Below, in pieces: positions 8,595 through 16,758 of a stretch of DNA of 64,000 nucleotides (positions are counted from its first letter, which is position 1; each line of letters starts with the position of its first letter). The DNA is from Nonomuraea jiangxiensis (GTDB lineage Bacteria > Actinomycetota > Actinomycetes > Streptosporangiales > Streptosporangiaceae): contig NZ_FNDJ01000008.1 of NCBI RefSeq assembly GCF_900099965.1, positions 310,001 through 374,000 of the forward strand. Direction: 5' to 3'. Position numbers and translations under genes: made by a program. Under the pieces are notes generated by a model. It worked only from the letters and a program-made list of their open reading frames with translations. It made no database searches and was not told where the DNA came from.

Positions 8595-8850
8595 GGTCAT
8601 CCGCATGGCGGGGCTGCCATGGTCGTTCCGGCCGCGCTCACGCCCCGGGGCTTGATCGGCCGTCGCCACGATGGCCTGAGCGTAGGTGGACCCGTTCAGC
8701 TCGTGAGCCGCGTGCAGCATCTCCGCGGAGTAGGCCGCGGTCGCGTCCCGGGCCGCCGTGACCACCGCGCGGGGATGGTCGAGGAGCCCCACGCTTTCGG
8801 CGACCTCCTTCAGCCGGGGCCAGGTCTTGCCCGCATCTGAGTTCAGTATG
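8595..8850 (-). pseudogene. Coding-like relic, family not recognised
   Basis: On the minus strand an open stretch reads LNSDAGKTWPRLKEVAES and then VGLLDHPRAVVTAARD, continuing with Ala-rich helical sequence to about 8600. Composition is that of a real actinomycete protein end. However, a stop lies just upstream (complement of 8853-8855), and the frame runs into the GntR gene before stopping. It looks like the C-terminal remnant of a deleted gene. I do not recognise the family. Confidence 0.3.
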
Positions 8851-8859
8851 GACTAAACT
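8840..8859. promoter_or_regulatory. Inverted repeat upstream of the hydrolase (MarR-type operator candidate)
   Basis: The arms AGTTCAGT and ACTAAACT around ATGG match in seven of eight positions as an inverted repeat. The site ends 31 bases before the hydrolase ATG at 8891. The size fits MarR-family operators and a MarR-like gene follows the hydrolase, so this is a plausible local circuit (inference). Confidence 0.45.
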
Positions 8860-8890
8860 GTCTGTCATCGGATGAACAAGGGGCTTCGTC

Positions 8891-9934
8891 ATGATCGGTG
8901 AACGCAATCCGTACGAGCACGGGCACGGGCCCATCACTTCCAGGAAGGTCCGGCGGGCGGGGTTCGCCGAGAAGCGGTTCGACACCGGCACCGTGCGGAT
9001 CAACTACGTGGCCGGGCCCGACAACGGCCCGCCGCTGGTGCTGATCCCGGCACAGACCGGGACCTGGGAGAGCTACCAGCGGGTCCTGCCCGGGCTGTCG
9101 GCCGGTTTCCAGGTGTTCGCGGTCGACGTGCGCGGGCACGGCAGGTCGACGTGGACTCCGGGGGATTACTCCTGGAGCAGCGTGGGAGGCGACATGAGCG
9201 CGTTCCTGCGGGAGGTGGTCGGGCGGCCGGCGATCGTGGCGGGCAACTCCTCCGGCGGTCTCATCACCCTGTGGGGCGCGGCCAACGTGCCCGAACTCGT
9301 GGCGGGCGCCGTGCTGGAGGACGCGCCGGTCTTCTCGGCGGAGTGGCCCCGCTTCAGGGACCACGATCGCTACGTCTATCAGGGGCTGCGGCATGCCGTG
9401 GAGACGCTCGGCGACCTGCGGCACCGGGATCTGGCCGACTACCTCAGGGACATCACGAAACCGGAGAAGAACGGGTCGGAGCGGAAGGTGCCGGGCTGGT
9501 TCCTCCGCCATCTCTCCTGGCGGATCGCGAGGTTCCAGGCCGCGCATCCCGCCGAGCCCGTCGATCTGAGGTTCATGCCACTCGCCGCGCGGCTCATGTT
9601 CAGGTCGCTGTCGATGTTCGATCCCGATTTCGCCCGCGCGTTCGTCGACGGCCGCATCTACGAGGGGCTGGACCATGCGCAGGCGCTCGCCCGCGTACGC
9701 TGCCCGCTCCTGGTCATGCACGCCGACTGGTTCCGCGATCCCCGGCACGGCCTGGTGGGCGCCATGGACGACCAGGACGCCGCCCGCATCATGCAACTCG
9801 TCCCGCACGCCCGCTACCAGCGCGTCCAGGCCAACCACGTGATCCACTTCTTCAAGCCCGCCCAGTACGTACGGGCCATCGGCGAGTTCAAGGACTCGAT
9901 CGAGAGCCTCCACGCCCCGGGGCCACGGCGCTGA
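8891..9934 (+). CDS. Alpha/beta hydrolase
   Basis: 347 residues. A classical alpha/beta-hydrolase fold: oxyanion region LIPAQTGTWES, then VDVRGHGRS, the nucleophile elbow GNSSGG with Ser120, and the late histidine in ANHVIHFF. A lid-like insert lies at about residues 150-240. No signal peptide, so cytoplasmic. It is followed 50 bases later by a MarR-like regulator and preceded by an inverted repeat. Substrate unknown; the regulator suggests detoxification or degradation of a small ester, lactone or epoxide. Confidence 0.85.
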   Translation: MIGERNPYEHGHGPITSRKVRRAGFAEKRFDTGTVRINYVAGPDNGPPLVLIPAQTGTWESYQRVLPGLSAGFQVFAVDVRGHGRSTWTPGDYSWSSVGGDMSAFLREVVGRPAIVAGNSSGGLITLWGAANVPELVAGAVLEDAPVFSAEWPRFRDHDRYVYQGLRHAVETLGDLRHRDLADYLRDITKPEKNGSERKVPGWFLRHLSWRIARFQAAHPAEPVDLRFMPLAARLMFRSLSMFDPDFARAFVDGRIYEGLDHAQALARVRCPLLVMHADWFRDPRHGLVGAMDDQDAARIMQLVPHARYQRVQANHVIHFFKPAQYVRAIGEFKDSIESLHAPGPRR

Positions 9935-9983
9935 CCCGCACAGCCGAGCCGAAGGAGTTCGGCCTTCACTAACCTGATTGCCG

Positions 9984-10454
9984 ATGGACGAACAGAGCAA
10001 GGAAGAGCAACTGCTGGCCTGGGTGGAGCGCGTGGCCGCGTTCTTCGCCAGGAACAACGGGCTGCCGCTGATCACCGGACGGGTGCTGGGCTGGCTGATG
10101 GTGTGCGATCCGCCCGAGCAGACCGCCGCCCAGATCGCGACGGCGATCGGCGCCAGCAAGGCGTCGCTGAGCACGGCGGTCCGGGTGCTGGAGGCGAGCG
10201 GTTTCGTCCGCGCCGTGACCCGGCCCGCCGAGCGCGGTGTGCACCTGCGGGTCGCGGACGACGTGTGGGAACGGGTGGCGCGGCGCAAGCTCGAAGCGCT
10301 GGGCGACTTCAGCGAGATCACCGCCGACGGGCTGGAGATCCTGCACGACGAGCCCGCCCGGGGCGATCGAGTGAGGGATGCCCATCGCTTGTTCTCCCGG
10401 CTGGAGCAGCAGATCGCTCCACTGCTTCAGCACCGGGATGATGATTCACCATAA
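9984..10454 (+). CDS. MarR-like transcriptional regulator
   Basis: About 156 residues, with a winged helix-turn-helix: TAAQIATAIGASKASLSTAV then RVLEASGFVRAVTR, plus a wing. Flanking helices would form the dimer interface. The ATG at 9984 is taken as start; an in-frame TTG at 9978 is the only other option because a stop codon lies at 9975. The AAGGAG-like sequence upstream (9952-9957) sits in the loop of a small hairpin (GCCGAA/TTCGGC, 9948-9963). Probably regulates the preceding hydrolase. Confidence 0.8.
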   Translation: MDEQSKEEQLLAWVERVAAFFARNNGLPLITGRVLGWLMVCDPPEQTAAQIATAIGASKASLSTAVRVLEASGFVRAVTRPAERGVHLRVADDVWERVARRKLEALGDFSEITADGLEILHDEPARGDRVRDAHRLFSRLEQQIAPLLQHRDDDSP

Positions 10455-10467
10455 TCGCCCGCCTTGT

Positions 10468-10483
10468 TAGTAAGTGCTTACTA
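10468..10483. promoter_or_regulatory. Perfect 16-bp TetR operator palindrome
   Basis: The arms TAGTAAG and CTTACTA flank the dinucleotide TG without mismatch. The palindrome ends 4 bases before the first plausible ATG of the TetR gene. This arrangement is typical for autorepression by TetR-family proteins, and it argues against initiation at the TTG (10464) upstream of the palindrome. Confidence 0.7.
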
Positions 10484-10487
10484 TGCC

Positions 10488-11048
10488 ATGCTGAAGGGCA
10501 TGGAAACGAGACGCGGCACCGCGGACCAGCGACGTGCGGAGGCCATCGCGGCCGGCATGCGGGTGTTCGCCGACCACGGGCTGACGACCGCGTCGATACA
10601 GCAGGTCGCGGACGCGATCGGAGTCTCACAGCCCTATGTCTTCCGGCTGTTCGGCAGCAAGCACGCCTTCTTCCTTGCCTGTCTCGACGAGTTCGAAGGT
10701 CAGGTACGCGAGGTCTTCCGGGAGGCCGCGGGGGCATCTCCCGGCGATCCGCTGCCCGCCATGCGCGCCGGTTTCCGCGAGTTGCTCGCCAACGACGCCC
10801 TCACCGGCCTGTGGTTGCAGGCGTGCGCCACCGCCCGTAGCGACGAGGCGGTGGCGGAGCGCTGCCGCGCCGTCGTATCGGGGGTTCTGCAGGAAGCGGC
10901 GCGGCTGACGGACACGGCGCCGGAAAGCCTGGGGCGGGCGCTCGCCGATGGCGCGCTCGTGGTGATGTTGCAGGCACTTGGCGTGGACATCTCCGGGGGA
11001 AGCCGAGCCGCCATCGAATCCCTGCGGGCGAAGGAGACGACGTCGTGA
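10488..11048 (+). CDS. TetR-family transcriptional regulator
   Basis: About 186 residues. The N-terminal helix-turn-helix reads MRVFADHGLTTASIQQVADA and then IGVSQPYVFRLFGSKHAFF, the usual TetR signature. A variable ligand-binding helical domain follows. ATG 10488 is used; ATG 10500, four codons on, is nearly as good. The perfect palindrome immediately upstream suggests autoregulation. An SGNH hydrolase and an SRPBCC protein follow in the same direction and may be its targets. Confidence 0.88.
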   Translation: MLKGMETRRGTADQRRAEAIAAGMRVFADHGLTTASIQQVADAIGVSQPYVFRLFGSKHAFFLACLDEFEGQVREVFREAAGASPGDPLPAMRAGFRELLANDALTGLWLQACATARSDEAVAERCRAVVSGVLQEAARLTDTAPESLGRALADGALVVMLQALGVDISGGSRAAIESLRAKETTS

Positions 11049-11100
11049 ACCGGCCCGCCGCCAGCCGCCTCATTCGCACACTCGACGCCAAGGGGGACTC

Positions 11101-11865
11101 ATGGGATACCTGAGGTACGTCGCGGTCGGCGACAGCCTGACCGAGGGACTCAACGACGGCAATGAGAAGACCGGTTACCGGGGCTGGGCAGACCGCCTGG
11201 CCCACCTGCTGGCCACGGACGAACCGCGGTTACGCTACGCCAACCTCGCCGTACGCGGGAAGCTCACCGCCCAGATCCGGGCCGAGCAGACGAGCGCCGC
11301 CCTCGCACTCGAACCGGACCTGATCACCGTCACGGCGGGAATGAACGACCTGGTCCGGCCGGGTTTCGACGCTCCGGCCGTCGTCTCGGACCTGGAAGCC
11401 ATGCTGGCCCGGTTCGCCGGCTCCGGGGCGCACGTGGTCACCTTCACCTTCCCCGACATCGCCCAGATCAGCCCGCTGGCCCGCCACCTGCGGCCCAGGG
11501 TCCTCGACCTCAACGAACGCATCCGGGCGGCGGCCCACCGCCAGGGCGCCCTGCTGGTGGACACCTTCAACCACCCGGTGACCTCCGATCCCCGGCTGTT
11601 CAGCGCCGACCGCTTCCATCTCGGCCCTCTTGGACACGCACGCCTGGCGGTGGCGGTCGCCCACGCTCTCGCCGTGCCGGGGGGCGACGGTTCCTGGGCC
11701 GACCCGCTCCCGCCGCTGCCGCCGCCATCGCCGTGGCACCGTGCCCGCGTCGAAACGGCCTGGGTCGCCGCCTTCGTCGGGCCCTGGCTGATCCGCCGGG
11801 TCCGGGGGCGTTCCTCAGGAGACGGCCGCGCCGCCAAGCGCCCGCTGCTGCAGCCGGTGTCATGA
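11101..11865 (+). CDS. SGNH/GDSL-type hydrolase
   Basis: 254 residues. Block I VAVGDSLTEG carries the nucleophile Ser12, GMNDL is block III, and DRFHLGPLGH is block V with the catalytic Asp and His. There is no signal peptide, so it is probably a cytoplasmic esterase or lipase. The ATG has an AGGGGG site. A rare leucine TTA codon lies at 11230-11232, a possible bldA-dependent developmental switch. The C-terminus has a Pro-rich linker and a basic tail. It overlaps the next gene by ATGA. Confidence 0.88.
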   Translation: MGYLRYVAVGDSLTEGLNDGNEKTGYRGWADRLAHLLATDEPRLRYANLAVRGKLTAQIRAEQTSAALALEPDLITVTAGMNDLVRPGFDAPAVVSDLEAMLARFAGSGAHVVTFTFPDIAQISPLARHLRPRVLDLNERIRAAAHRQGALLVDTFNHPVTSDPRLFSADRFHLGPLGHARLAVAVAHALAVPGGDGSWADPLPPLPPPSPWHRARVETAWVAAFVGPWLIRRVRGRSSGDGRAAKRPLLQPVS

Positions 11866-12467
11866 GCTCGCGTACCGATCCGCCGCTGTTCCCCGGCTGG
11901 ATGAGATCGCTCGGCGCCGTCTGGGGAGCGACCGCCGAGGAGATGGCCGCCGCGTACCCGTGCGACGAGGAGGTCCCGAATCCGGCGGAGGTCTGGTTCC
12001 GCGCGGTGAGCGTGCGTGCGCCGCGGCCGACGGCCTTCCGCTGGCTGTGCCAGCTCAGGGTGGCGTCGTACAGCGACGATCCGCTCGACGGTGGTGGCCT
12101 CCGCAGCCCCCGAACCCTGACTCCCGGGGTCGAGCGTCTGGCGATGGGCCAGCGGTTCATGACGGTCTTCAGGCTCGTCTCCTTCAGCCCGGACGATCAC
12201 ATCACCCTCCGGCTGACCGAGCCGCGGGCGGTGGCCCGGTACGGGCCGCTGACGCTCACCTACGCGGTACGCGACGCCGGCTCCGGCGCCACCCGGCTGG
12301 TGGTGAAGCTCAACCTCGGAGAGCGGGGTGACGGCCTTCTCCCCCGTGCCCGGCGACAGGCCCTGGCCTGGGCCGACCTGTGCATGATGCGCCGGCAACT
12401 GCTGACGCTGCGCGACCTCGCCGAGGCCGCCTCCGCTTCCCCGTCACCAGGTCGCCGTACACCCTGA
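11862..12467 (+). CDS. SRPBCC-superfamily (polyketide-cyclase/dehydrase-like) protein
   Basis: 201 residues. It begins with YPCDEEVPNPAEVWFRAVSV, then APRPTAFRWLCQLRVASYS, the pattern of an SRPBCC hydrophobic-pocket protein. The C-terminal helix carries the Arg/Leu-rich MRRQLLTLRD segment. The start overlaps the SGNH stop as ATGA, so the two are co-translated. Function unknown; such proteins bind hydrophobic small molecules. Confidence 0.75.
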   Translation: MSSRTDPPLFPGWMRSLGAVWGATAEEMAAAYPCDEEVPNPAEVWFRAVSVRAPRPTAFRWLCQLRVASYSDDPLDGGGLRSPRTLTPGVERLAMGQRFMTVFRLVSFSPDDHITLRLTEPRAVARYGPLTLTYAVRDAGSGATRLVVKLNLGERGDGLLPRARRQALAWADLCMMRRQLLTLRDLAEAASASPSPGRRTP

Positions 12468-12509
12468 TCCGGGCGTTCGCCGGCGAACCGGACGACCTCC
12501 CGACGGCAG

Positions 12510-12881
12510 GGTGGCAGCCGCAACCAGGGGGCCGCGTTCGCCGAGGACATCGCCGCACGCGGCGCGACCACGGTGATCAGCCACAGCAACGACGCCGAGG
12601 CTGCGCGGCGGACCCTCGCGGCCCTTCAGCGGCAGGGCGTCACCGGAGCGGCGCCGCGCTCCGACGCCCGCCGATCCGCCGATCCGCCGAGGTCGACGAG
12701 GTCGACGACTCGTTCTACCGGTCCGCCGAGACCCCCGAGTCCATCCAGGCGGCCACCCACCACAGCCCGCGCGGCCGGCTCGGAGTGCCCGGCGACATCG
12801 CCCCGGTCGTCGGCAGGCTGATCGGTGACTCCGCCGACTGGGTCTCCGGCCAGACGGTGCGCGCCAACGGCGCGATGTTCC
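12510..12881 (+). pseudogene. Short-chain dehydrogenase/reductase relic with deletion and frameshift
   Basis: The first fragment reads GGSRNQGAAFAEDIAARG and ISHSNDAEAARRTLAALQ, an SDR Rossmann start. The second, in another frame from about 12694, reads ETPESIQAATHHSPRGRLG and then DWVSGQTVRANG, the typical SDR C-terminus. The middle, with the catalytic Tyr-x-x-x-Lys, is missing and there is no start codon. It is a dead gene between the SRPBCC gene and the two-component system. Confidence 0.8.
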
Positions 12882-12945
12882 AGCCGGAGCGCCCGAGCGG
12901 CGGTGCCATGGCCTGGGCGCGGTCCCGCTCAGTGCGCGTCCGGCG

Positions 12946-13605
12946 TCACCGCGGGCGCAGACCTCGCAGCCGCGTCCACGACAGCAGCACGTGCACCCGG
13001 TCCGGCAGGGCGAGCTTGGTCAGGACGCTCGACACGTGCACCTTCACGGTGTAGCGGCTGATGACGAGCCGGCGGGCGATCTGATCGTTGGACAGCCCCT
13101 CGGCGATCAGCTCGCACACCTGCCGCTCGCGGTCGGTGAGCCGCTCCGCCGCCGCCAGCAGGGCCCGGTCGGCCTCGGTGGGCAGCGTGGGCTGCAACGC
13201 CTCGATCATCCGGGTCGTGGCCTCCGGTGCCAGCACCGACTGGCCGGCGGCGACGATCCTGATGCCGTCACGGATGCGCTCGCCCGGCGCGTCCTTGAGC
13301 AGGAAACCGCTGGCTCCGGCCTGCAGACCGGCGTAGACGTAGCTGTCCAGGTCGTACGTCGTGAGGATGAGGACCCGGCTGGGCCCGCCGACGATGCGGC
13401 GGGTGGCCTCGATGCCGTCCATGCCGGGCAGCCGGACGTCCATGAGCACCACGTCCGGCCGGAGCTCCGCGGCGGCGGACACGGCGGCGGCGCCGTCGCC
13501 CACGGCGGCCACCACGTTCAGGTCGTCGGCGGCCCCGACCAGGCGGACCAGGGCCTCGCGCAGCAGTTGTTCGTCATCGCAGACCAGGACGCGGATGACG
13601 GTCAT
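12946..13605 (-). CDS. NarL/LuxR-family response regulator
   Basis: 219 residues. The receiver domain carries acidic residues at 10-12, phosphoacceptor Asp56 in VLMDVRLPGMDG, and Lys104. A LuxR-type helix-turn-helix follows: LTDRERQVCELIAEGLSN then DQIARRLVISRYTVKVH. The ATG at 13605 overlaps the kinase stop (ATGA), marking a cognate pair. As last gene of a six-gene envelope operon, it probably controls that operon; the palindrome at 18145-18160 is the obvious candidate site. Confidence 0.95.
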   Translation of the reverse strand: MTVIRVLVCDDEQLLREALVRLVGAADDLNVVAAVGDGAAAVSAAAELRPDVVLMDVRLPGMDGIEATRRIVGGPSRVLILTTYDLDSYVYAGLQAGASGFLLKDAPGERIRDGIRIVAAGQSVLAPEATTRMIEALQPTLPTEADRALLAAAERLTDRERQVCELIAEGLSNDQIARRLVISRYTVKVHVSSVLTKLALPDRVHVLLSWTRLRGLRPR

Positions 13606-14702
13606 GACACCTCCCGCAGCGGCAGCGTCGCGCACACCTCGAACGTCTCGCGCCCCGCCCGCACCCGCACCGAGCCGCCGAGCAGCCCGACGCGTTCGCG
13701 CATGCCGACCAGCCCCACTCCGCCTGTCGTGCCGCCGGGCGCGGACGTCACCGGATTGGTGATCGTGACCGTCAGTCGGGTGGCGCCGTAGTGCAGCAGC
13801 ACGCGCACGTCCACGGGTCCGGCGTGCTTGGCGACGTTGGTCAGCGCTTCCTGGACGACGCGGTAGGCGGCCAGTTCGATGCTGGTGTCGACCTGGCGTA
13901 CGGCGCCCGAGCGGGTCAGCGTCGCTCGCGGCCCGCCCGGCGGGATGGCCGCCACGAGGGCGTCGAGGTGTTCCAGTCGTGGTGGGGGGACGAGCGGGTC
14001 GTGGCCTGGCGGCGCCTGCCTGAGCACGCCGAGCAGCCGCCGCAGCTCCGCCAGGGACTCCCGGCCGGTGCGGGCCACGCGCCGCAGGGTCTCCTCCATG
14101 TCGTCACGTGTGTCGGCGCCCGCTTCGGCGTCGACCACCATGGTGGTGATCGAGTGGTTGAGAATGTCGTGCAGTTCCCTGGCCAGCAGCGTCCGCTCGC
14201 GTTCGGCCGCGCGCCGCTCGGCGAGCTCGCGCTCGGCCTCCAGCCGCCGGGAGCGGGCCTGCAACTCGTGGATGCGGTCACGCCGTCGCCCGTCCAGGCG
14301 GCCCATGGCCCAGAATCCGACGACGAGCACCGCCGCAGCCGCGTACACGACCACGATGCGCAACGGGTCCCCGAGGGAGGCCAGCGTGACCGGCAGCCCG
14401 AGGCCCAGCAGCGCCAGCACCGCTGTGACGCCGATCACCCGGTGGGCTCCCCGGCCCCACGCCCCGAGACGGGACGCGGCGACCAGGGGAGCGACCAGAA
14501 CGGGCATCTTGCCCAGGATCAGCATCAGTTCCAGGACGATGGTCACGCCCAGGACGGTGAGGGGGAAGCGGCGCGAGCACATCAACGCCACCGACTGGGC
14601 GCCCGTCAGGGCCAGTTGCAGGACCGGCTCGTCACCGGGCGCGAGCAGCCAGCCGACGAGCGGCGGCAGCAGGGCCGGCACGCCGTCGCTCAGCCACTCC
14701 AT
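13602..14702 (-). CDS. Sensor histidine kinase (NarL/DesK-type)
   Basis: 366 residues. Four to five N-terminal transmembrane segments (to about residue 133) precede a charged coiled-coil and the HisKA_3 box RELHDILNHSITTMVV with His178. The HATPase domain has NVAKHAG and GVGLVGMRERVGLLGG. There is almost no extracytoplasmic loop, so it may sense within the membrane or through partner proteins. The ATG at 14702 lies inside the end of the upstream FixH-like gene (13-base overlap). Confidence 0.93.
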   Translation of the reverse strand: MEWLSDGVPALLPPLVGWLLAPGDEPVLQLALTGAQSVALMCSRRFPLTVLGVTIVLELMLILGKMPVLVAPLVAASRLGAWGRGAHRVIGVTAVLALLGLGLPVTLASLGDPLRIVVVYAAAAVLVVGFWAMGRLDGRRRDRIHELQARSRRLEAERELAERRAAERERTLLARELHDILNHSITTMVVDAEAGADTRDDMEETLRRVARTGRESLAELRRLLGVLRQAPPGHDPLVPPPRLEHLDALVAAIPPGGPRATLTRSGAVRQVDTSIELAAYRVVQEALTNVAKHAGPVDVRVLLHYGATRLTVTITNPVTSAPGGTTGGVGLVGMRERVGLLGGSVRVRAGRETFEVCATLPLREVS

Positions 14703-15268
14703 CCGGGCTTCGCGCCGCGCCTGATCGCCCTCGTACGTATCCAGCCGACCGCCACCAACGCCACCACCGGTGCCCAGGGCGCCAGCGCGACCGTCCAGCT
14801 CAGCCCGAGCGGCGGGCCGGGTTGCTCGATCGCCTGGATCGGCAGGACCCCCGTCGAGGTCCCGCCCGCGTTCTCCACGGCGAACTCGAACCGCCATGTG
14901 CCCTCCTCCGGCAGTGAGACGACGTCCAGCCCCCAGACCTGAGCCGCCCGAGGGTGCCGCGGCAGCACGATGGCATCGTCACGGCGCTGCAGGACGATGC
15001 CCTTCAGCCCCCTGCGGTCGCCGCTGGGCGACACGGTCGTGACCAGGCCGGTGCGCCCGCCGATGCCGCCCGCCGGTTGGAAGGTGAAGTCGAGCGACTG
15101 CAACGCGCGGATCGGCCACTCCGTGAACCCTACGGTGATCGGGGTTCCGTCGCTCATGGAGACGGTCTCGGTGTGCACGATCTCACCGGGGAGCGGGGCG
15201 GCGGCGGCCGGGCCCGCGAGGGTCAGCAGGGTCACCACCGCCGCCGGTATGAGCAGGGCGCGCTTCAA
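14690..15268 (-). CDS. Secreted, membrane-anchored protein (FixH/YtkA-like), function unknown
   Basis: 192 residues: signal peptide (about 1-22, ending GPAAAA), an extracytoplasmic beta-rich domain, and one transmembrane helix near the C-terminus (about 158-178) with a basic cytoplasmic tail. The segments LQSLDFTFQPAGGIGG and EEGTWRFEFAVENAGG resemble small FixH/YtkA-like domains in metal-handling proteins. The TTG start at 15268 overlaps the upstream stop (TTGA); this is the reason for choosing such a rare start. Topology suggests it presents a domain outside the membrane to the adjacent sensor kinase. Confidence 0.6.
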   Translation of the reverse strand: MKRALLIPAAVVTLLTLAGPAAAAPLPGEIVHTETVSMSDGTPITVGFTEWPIRALQSLDFTFQPAGGIGGRTGLVTTVSPSGDRRGLKGIVLQRRDDAIVLPRHPRAAQVWGLDVVSLPEEGTWRFEFAVENAGGTSTGVLPIQAIEQPGPPLGLSWTVALAPWAPVVALVAVGWIRTRAIRRGAKPGWSG

Positions 15269-16356
15269 GCGATCACCGCCTGCGGGACGGAGGCCGCCGC
15301 GCGCTCGCGGAAGCGGCGCAGCAGGACGGCGCTCTGCCAGCCCAGCGAGCCCATCCCTGCGCCGAGGGCGGTCGCCGCAACGAGAGTGAGCGGCAGGTTC
15401 ATCTCCATGATGCCGATCCCGCCGTAGAAGAGGGCCGTGTTGACTCCGGCCAGCGCGCCGGCCGCCACCGCGATCCGTACCGGGTGCACGCCGCGCCGCA
15501 CCGCCCAGGCCGTCATGACGCCGGCCAGCAACGCGACGAGCGGGTAGGTGGGCGGAAACCCGATCAGCACCTGCGGCAGGTTGGCGGCGTAGTCGCGCAT
15601 TGGCTGGCCGATCGCCTCGGCGTACCAACGGGTGGCGGCCGGGGCGAACAGCGCGAGCCCGCCCTGGACGAGCACGAACGTCAACCCGGTGGCGGCCGGC
15701 CAGTGCCAGGATCGGGTGAGCCCGACGACCAGGCTCAGGATGAGGGCCGCGGCCGCGGCCAGCCCGAGCACCCGCGGGGCGATCCCGGGCAACCACTGGA
15801 AGAGCAGCTCGGACACCATGTTGAACGCCGACGTCGAGCCGAGGGTGGCCAGTCCGACGGCCAGGGCCAGGCCCCATCGCTCGGAGCGGGTACGCCGCAG
15901 CACGGCGAAGGCCATGATCATGGCGAAGATCTCGACCTGGATGGACAGCCCGAGCCCGAAGTGCGACGGGGTGGCCCCGGCGGCGATGTCGAAGCCGTAG
16001 ACCTCGTGCCACCACAGGTCGGAGCCGGCGTACAGGAGGTTGGCCGAGGCGCCCAGCCCGCCCACGAGGAACGGCCACGGCGCCCGGAACGTACGGAACA
16101 CCGTCACCGACGGCGTGCCGGTGGCCGGGCCGCTCCCCCACGTGGACAGCAGCACCACGATCAGGCAGGTGAGCCCGATGATGCCGGTGCCTGTGTAGAG
16201 GAACAGGTGGGGGGCGGTCCAGAAGTTGTCGGGGCCGACGTCGCCGTGCCACTGCCCGTCCCACACCATGCCGGTCAGCAGCGTGGCATAACCGAGGAGC
16301 AGGAACCAGGCGCCGGTGACCTCCCGGCGGGGTATGTGCGAAGGTTCGGGTGACAT
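15265..16356 (-). CDS. Polytopic membrane protein with conserved His/Asp/Trp motifs, function unknown
   Basis: 363 residues with about nine predicted membrane helices. Two polar clusters stand out. WDGQWHGDVGPDNFWTAPH (about residues 32-50) lies after the first helix. DLWWHEVYGFDIAAG and TPSHFGLG lie between helices 3 and 4. His, Asp and Trp residues near the outer membrane face suggest a metal or heme site, but I cannot name the family. It ends by overlapping the TTG of the FixH-like gene and starts 12 bases after the YtkA-like gene stops, so it belongs to the operon. Confidence 0.6.
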   Translation of the reverse strand: MSPEPSHIPRREVTGAWFLLLGYATLLTGMVWDGQWHGDVGPDNFWTAPHLFLYTGTGIIGLTCLIVVLLSTWGSGPATGTPSVTVFRTFRAPWPFLVGGLGASANLLYAGSDLWWHEVYGFDIAAGATPSHFGLGLSIQVEIFAMIMAFAVLRRTRSERWGLALAVGLATLGSTSAFNMVSELLFQWLPGIAPRVLGLAAAAALILSLVVGLTRSWHWPAATGLTFVLVQGGLALFAPAATRWYAEAIGQPMRDYAANLPQVLIGFPPTYPLVALLAGVMTAWAVRRGVHPVRIAVAAGALAGVNTALFYGGIGIMEMNLPLTLVAATALGAGMGSLGWQSAVLLRRFRERAAASVPQAVIA

Positions 16357-16368
16357 GCGGAGTTTCTC

Positions 16369-16758
16369 CTATTCTCCAACCAGTGTGGTGACCTTGATGA
16401 CCTCGGCACCTGAGGTGTCCTCCACCCGGATGCCGATCTCCCAGGCGCCCGCCATCGTGAACAGCTCGCCGCGGGCCACGTAGCGACCCGGCCCGTCGCC
16501 CCGGGCGGCGAGCTCGGGCGTGGTGTGGCCCATGTGCGGCATCACCGCGAAGACCGAGACCTCCGCCGGGGTGGCCGGGTGGATCTCCAGGCGCGCTTCG
16601 AGGAGACCCGGACGGGGTTCCAGCCGGACCGTGACGGCGTGGCGGGCGCCCCTGCCGTGCAGCTCGGTCGGGCCGGGGGCAGAACCCCCGAGCACGAGCC
16701 AGCCGATCCCGGCCGCGATCAGCAGCAGGGGCGCCACGACGTACGCGCGCCGCCTCAC
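16369..16758 (-). CDS. Small secreted YtkA/FixH-like protein, putative metal binding
   Basis: 129 residues: an N-terminal membrane anchor or signal (about 5-24) and a single extracytoplasmic domain. The segment VFAVMPHMGHTTPEL (about 69-83) provides Met and His ligands, and GRYVARGELFTMAGAWEI completes the YtkA/FixH-like core. Related domains occur with copper and heme-copper oxidase assembly factors (family knowledge). The GTG start at 16758 overlaps the stop of the large His-motif protein (GTGA). Confidence 0.7.
   Translation of the reverse strand: MRRRAYVVAPLLLIAAGIGWLVLGGSAPGPTELHGRGARHAVTVRLEPRPGLLEARLEIHPATPAEVSVFAVMPHMGHTTPELAARGDGPGRYVARGELFTMAGAWEIGIRVEDTSGAEVIKVTTLVGE

Noticed and set aside
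8843..10321. 492-codon minus-strand frame opposite the hydrolase and MarR genes
   Set aside because: The hydrolase has a complete catalytic triad and family motifs, while the antisense product has none. It also crosses two genes.
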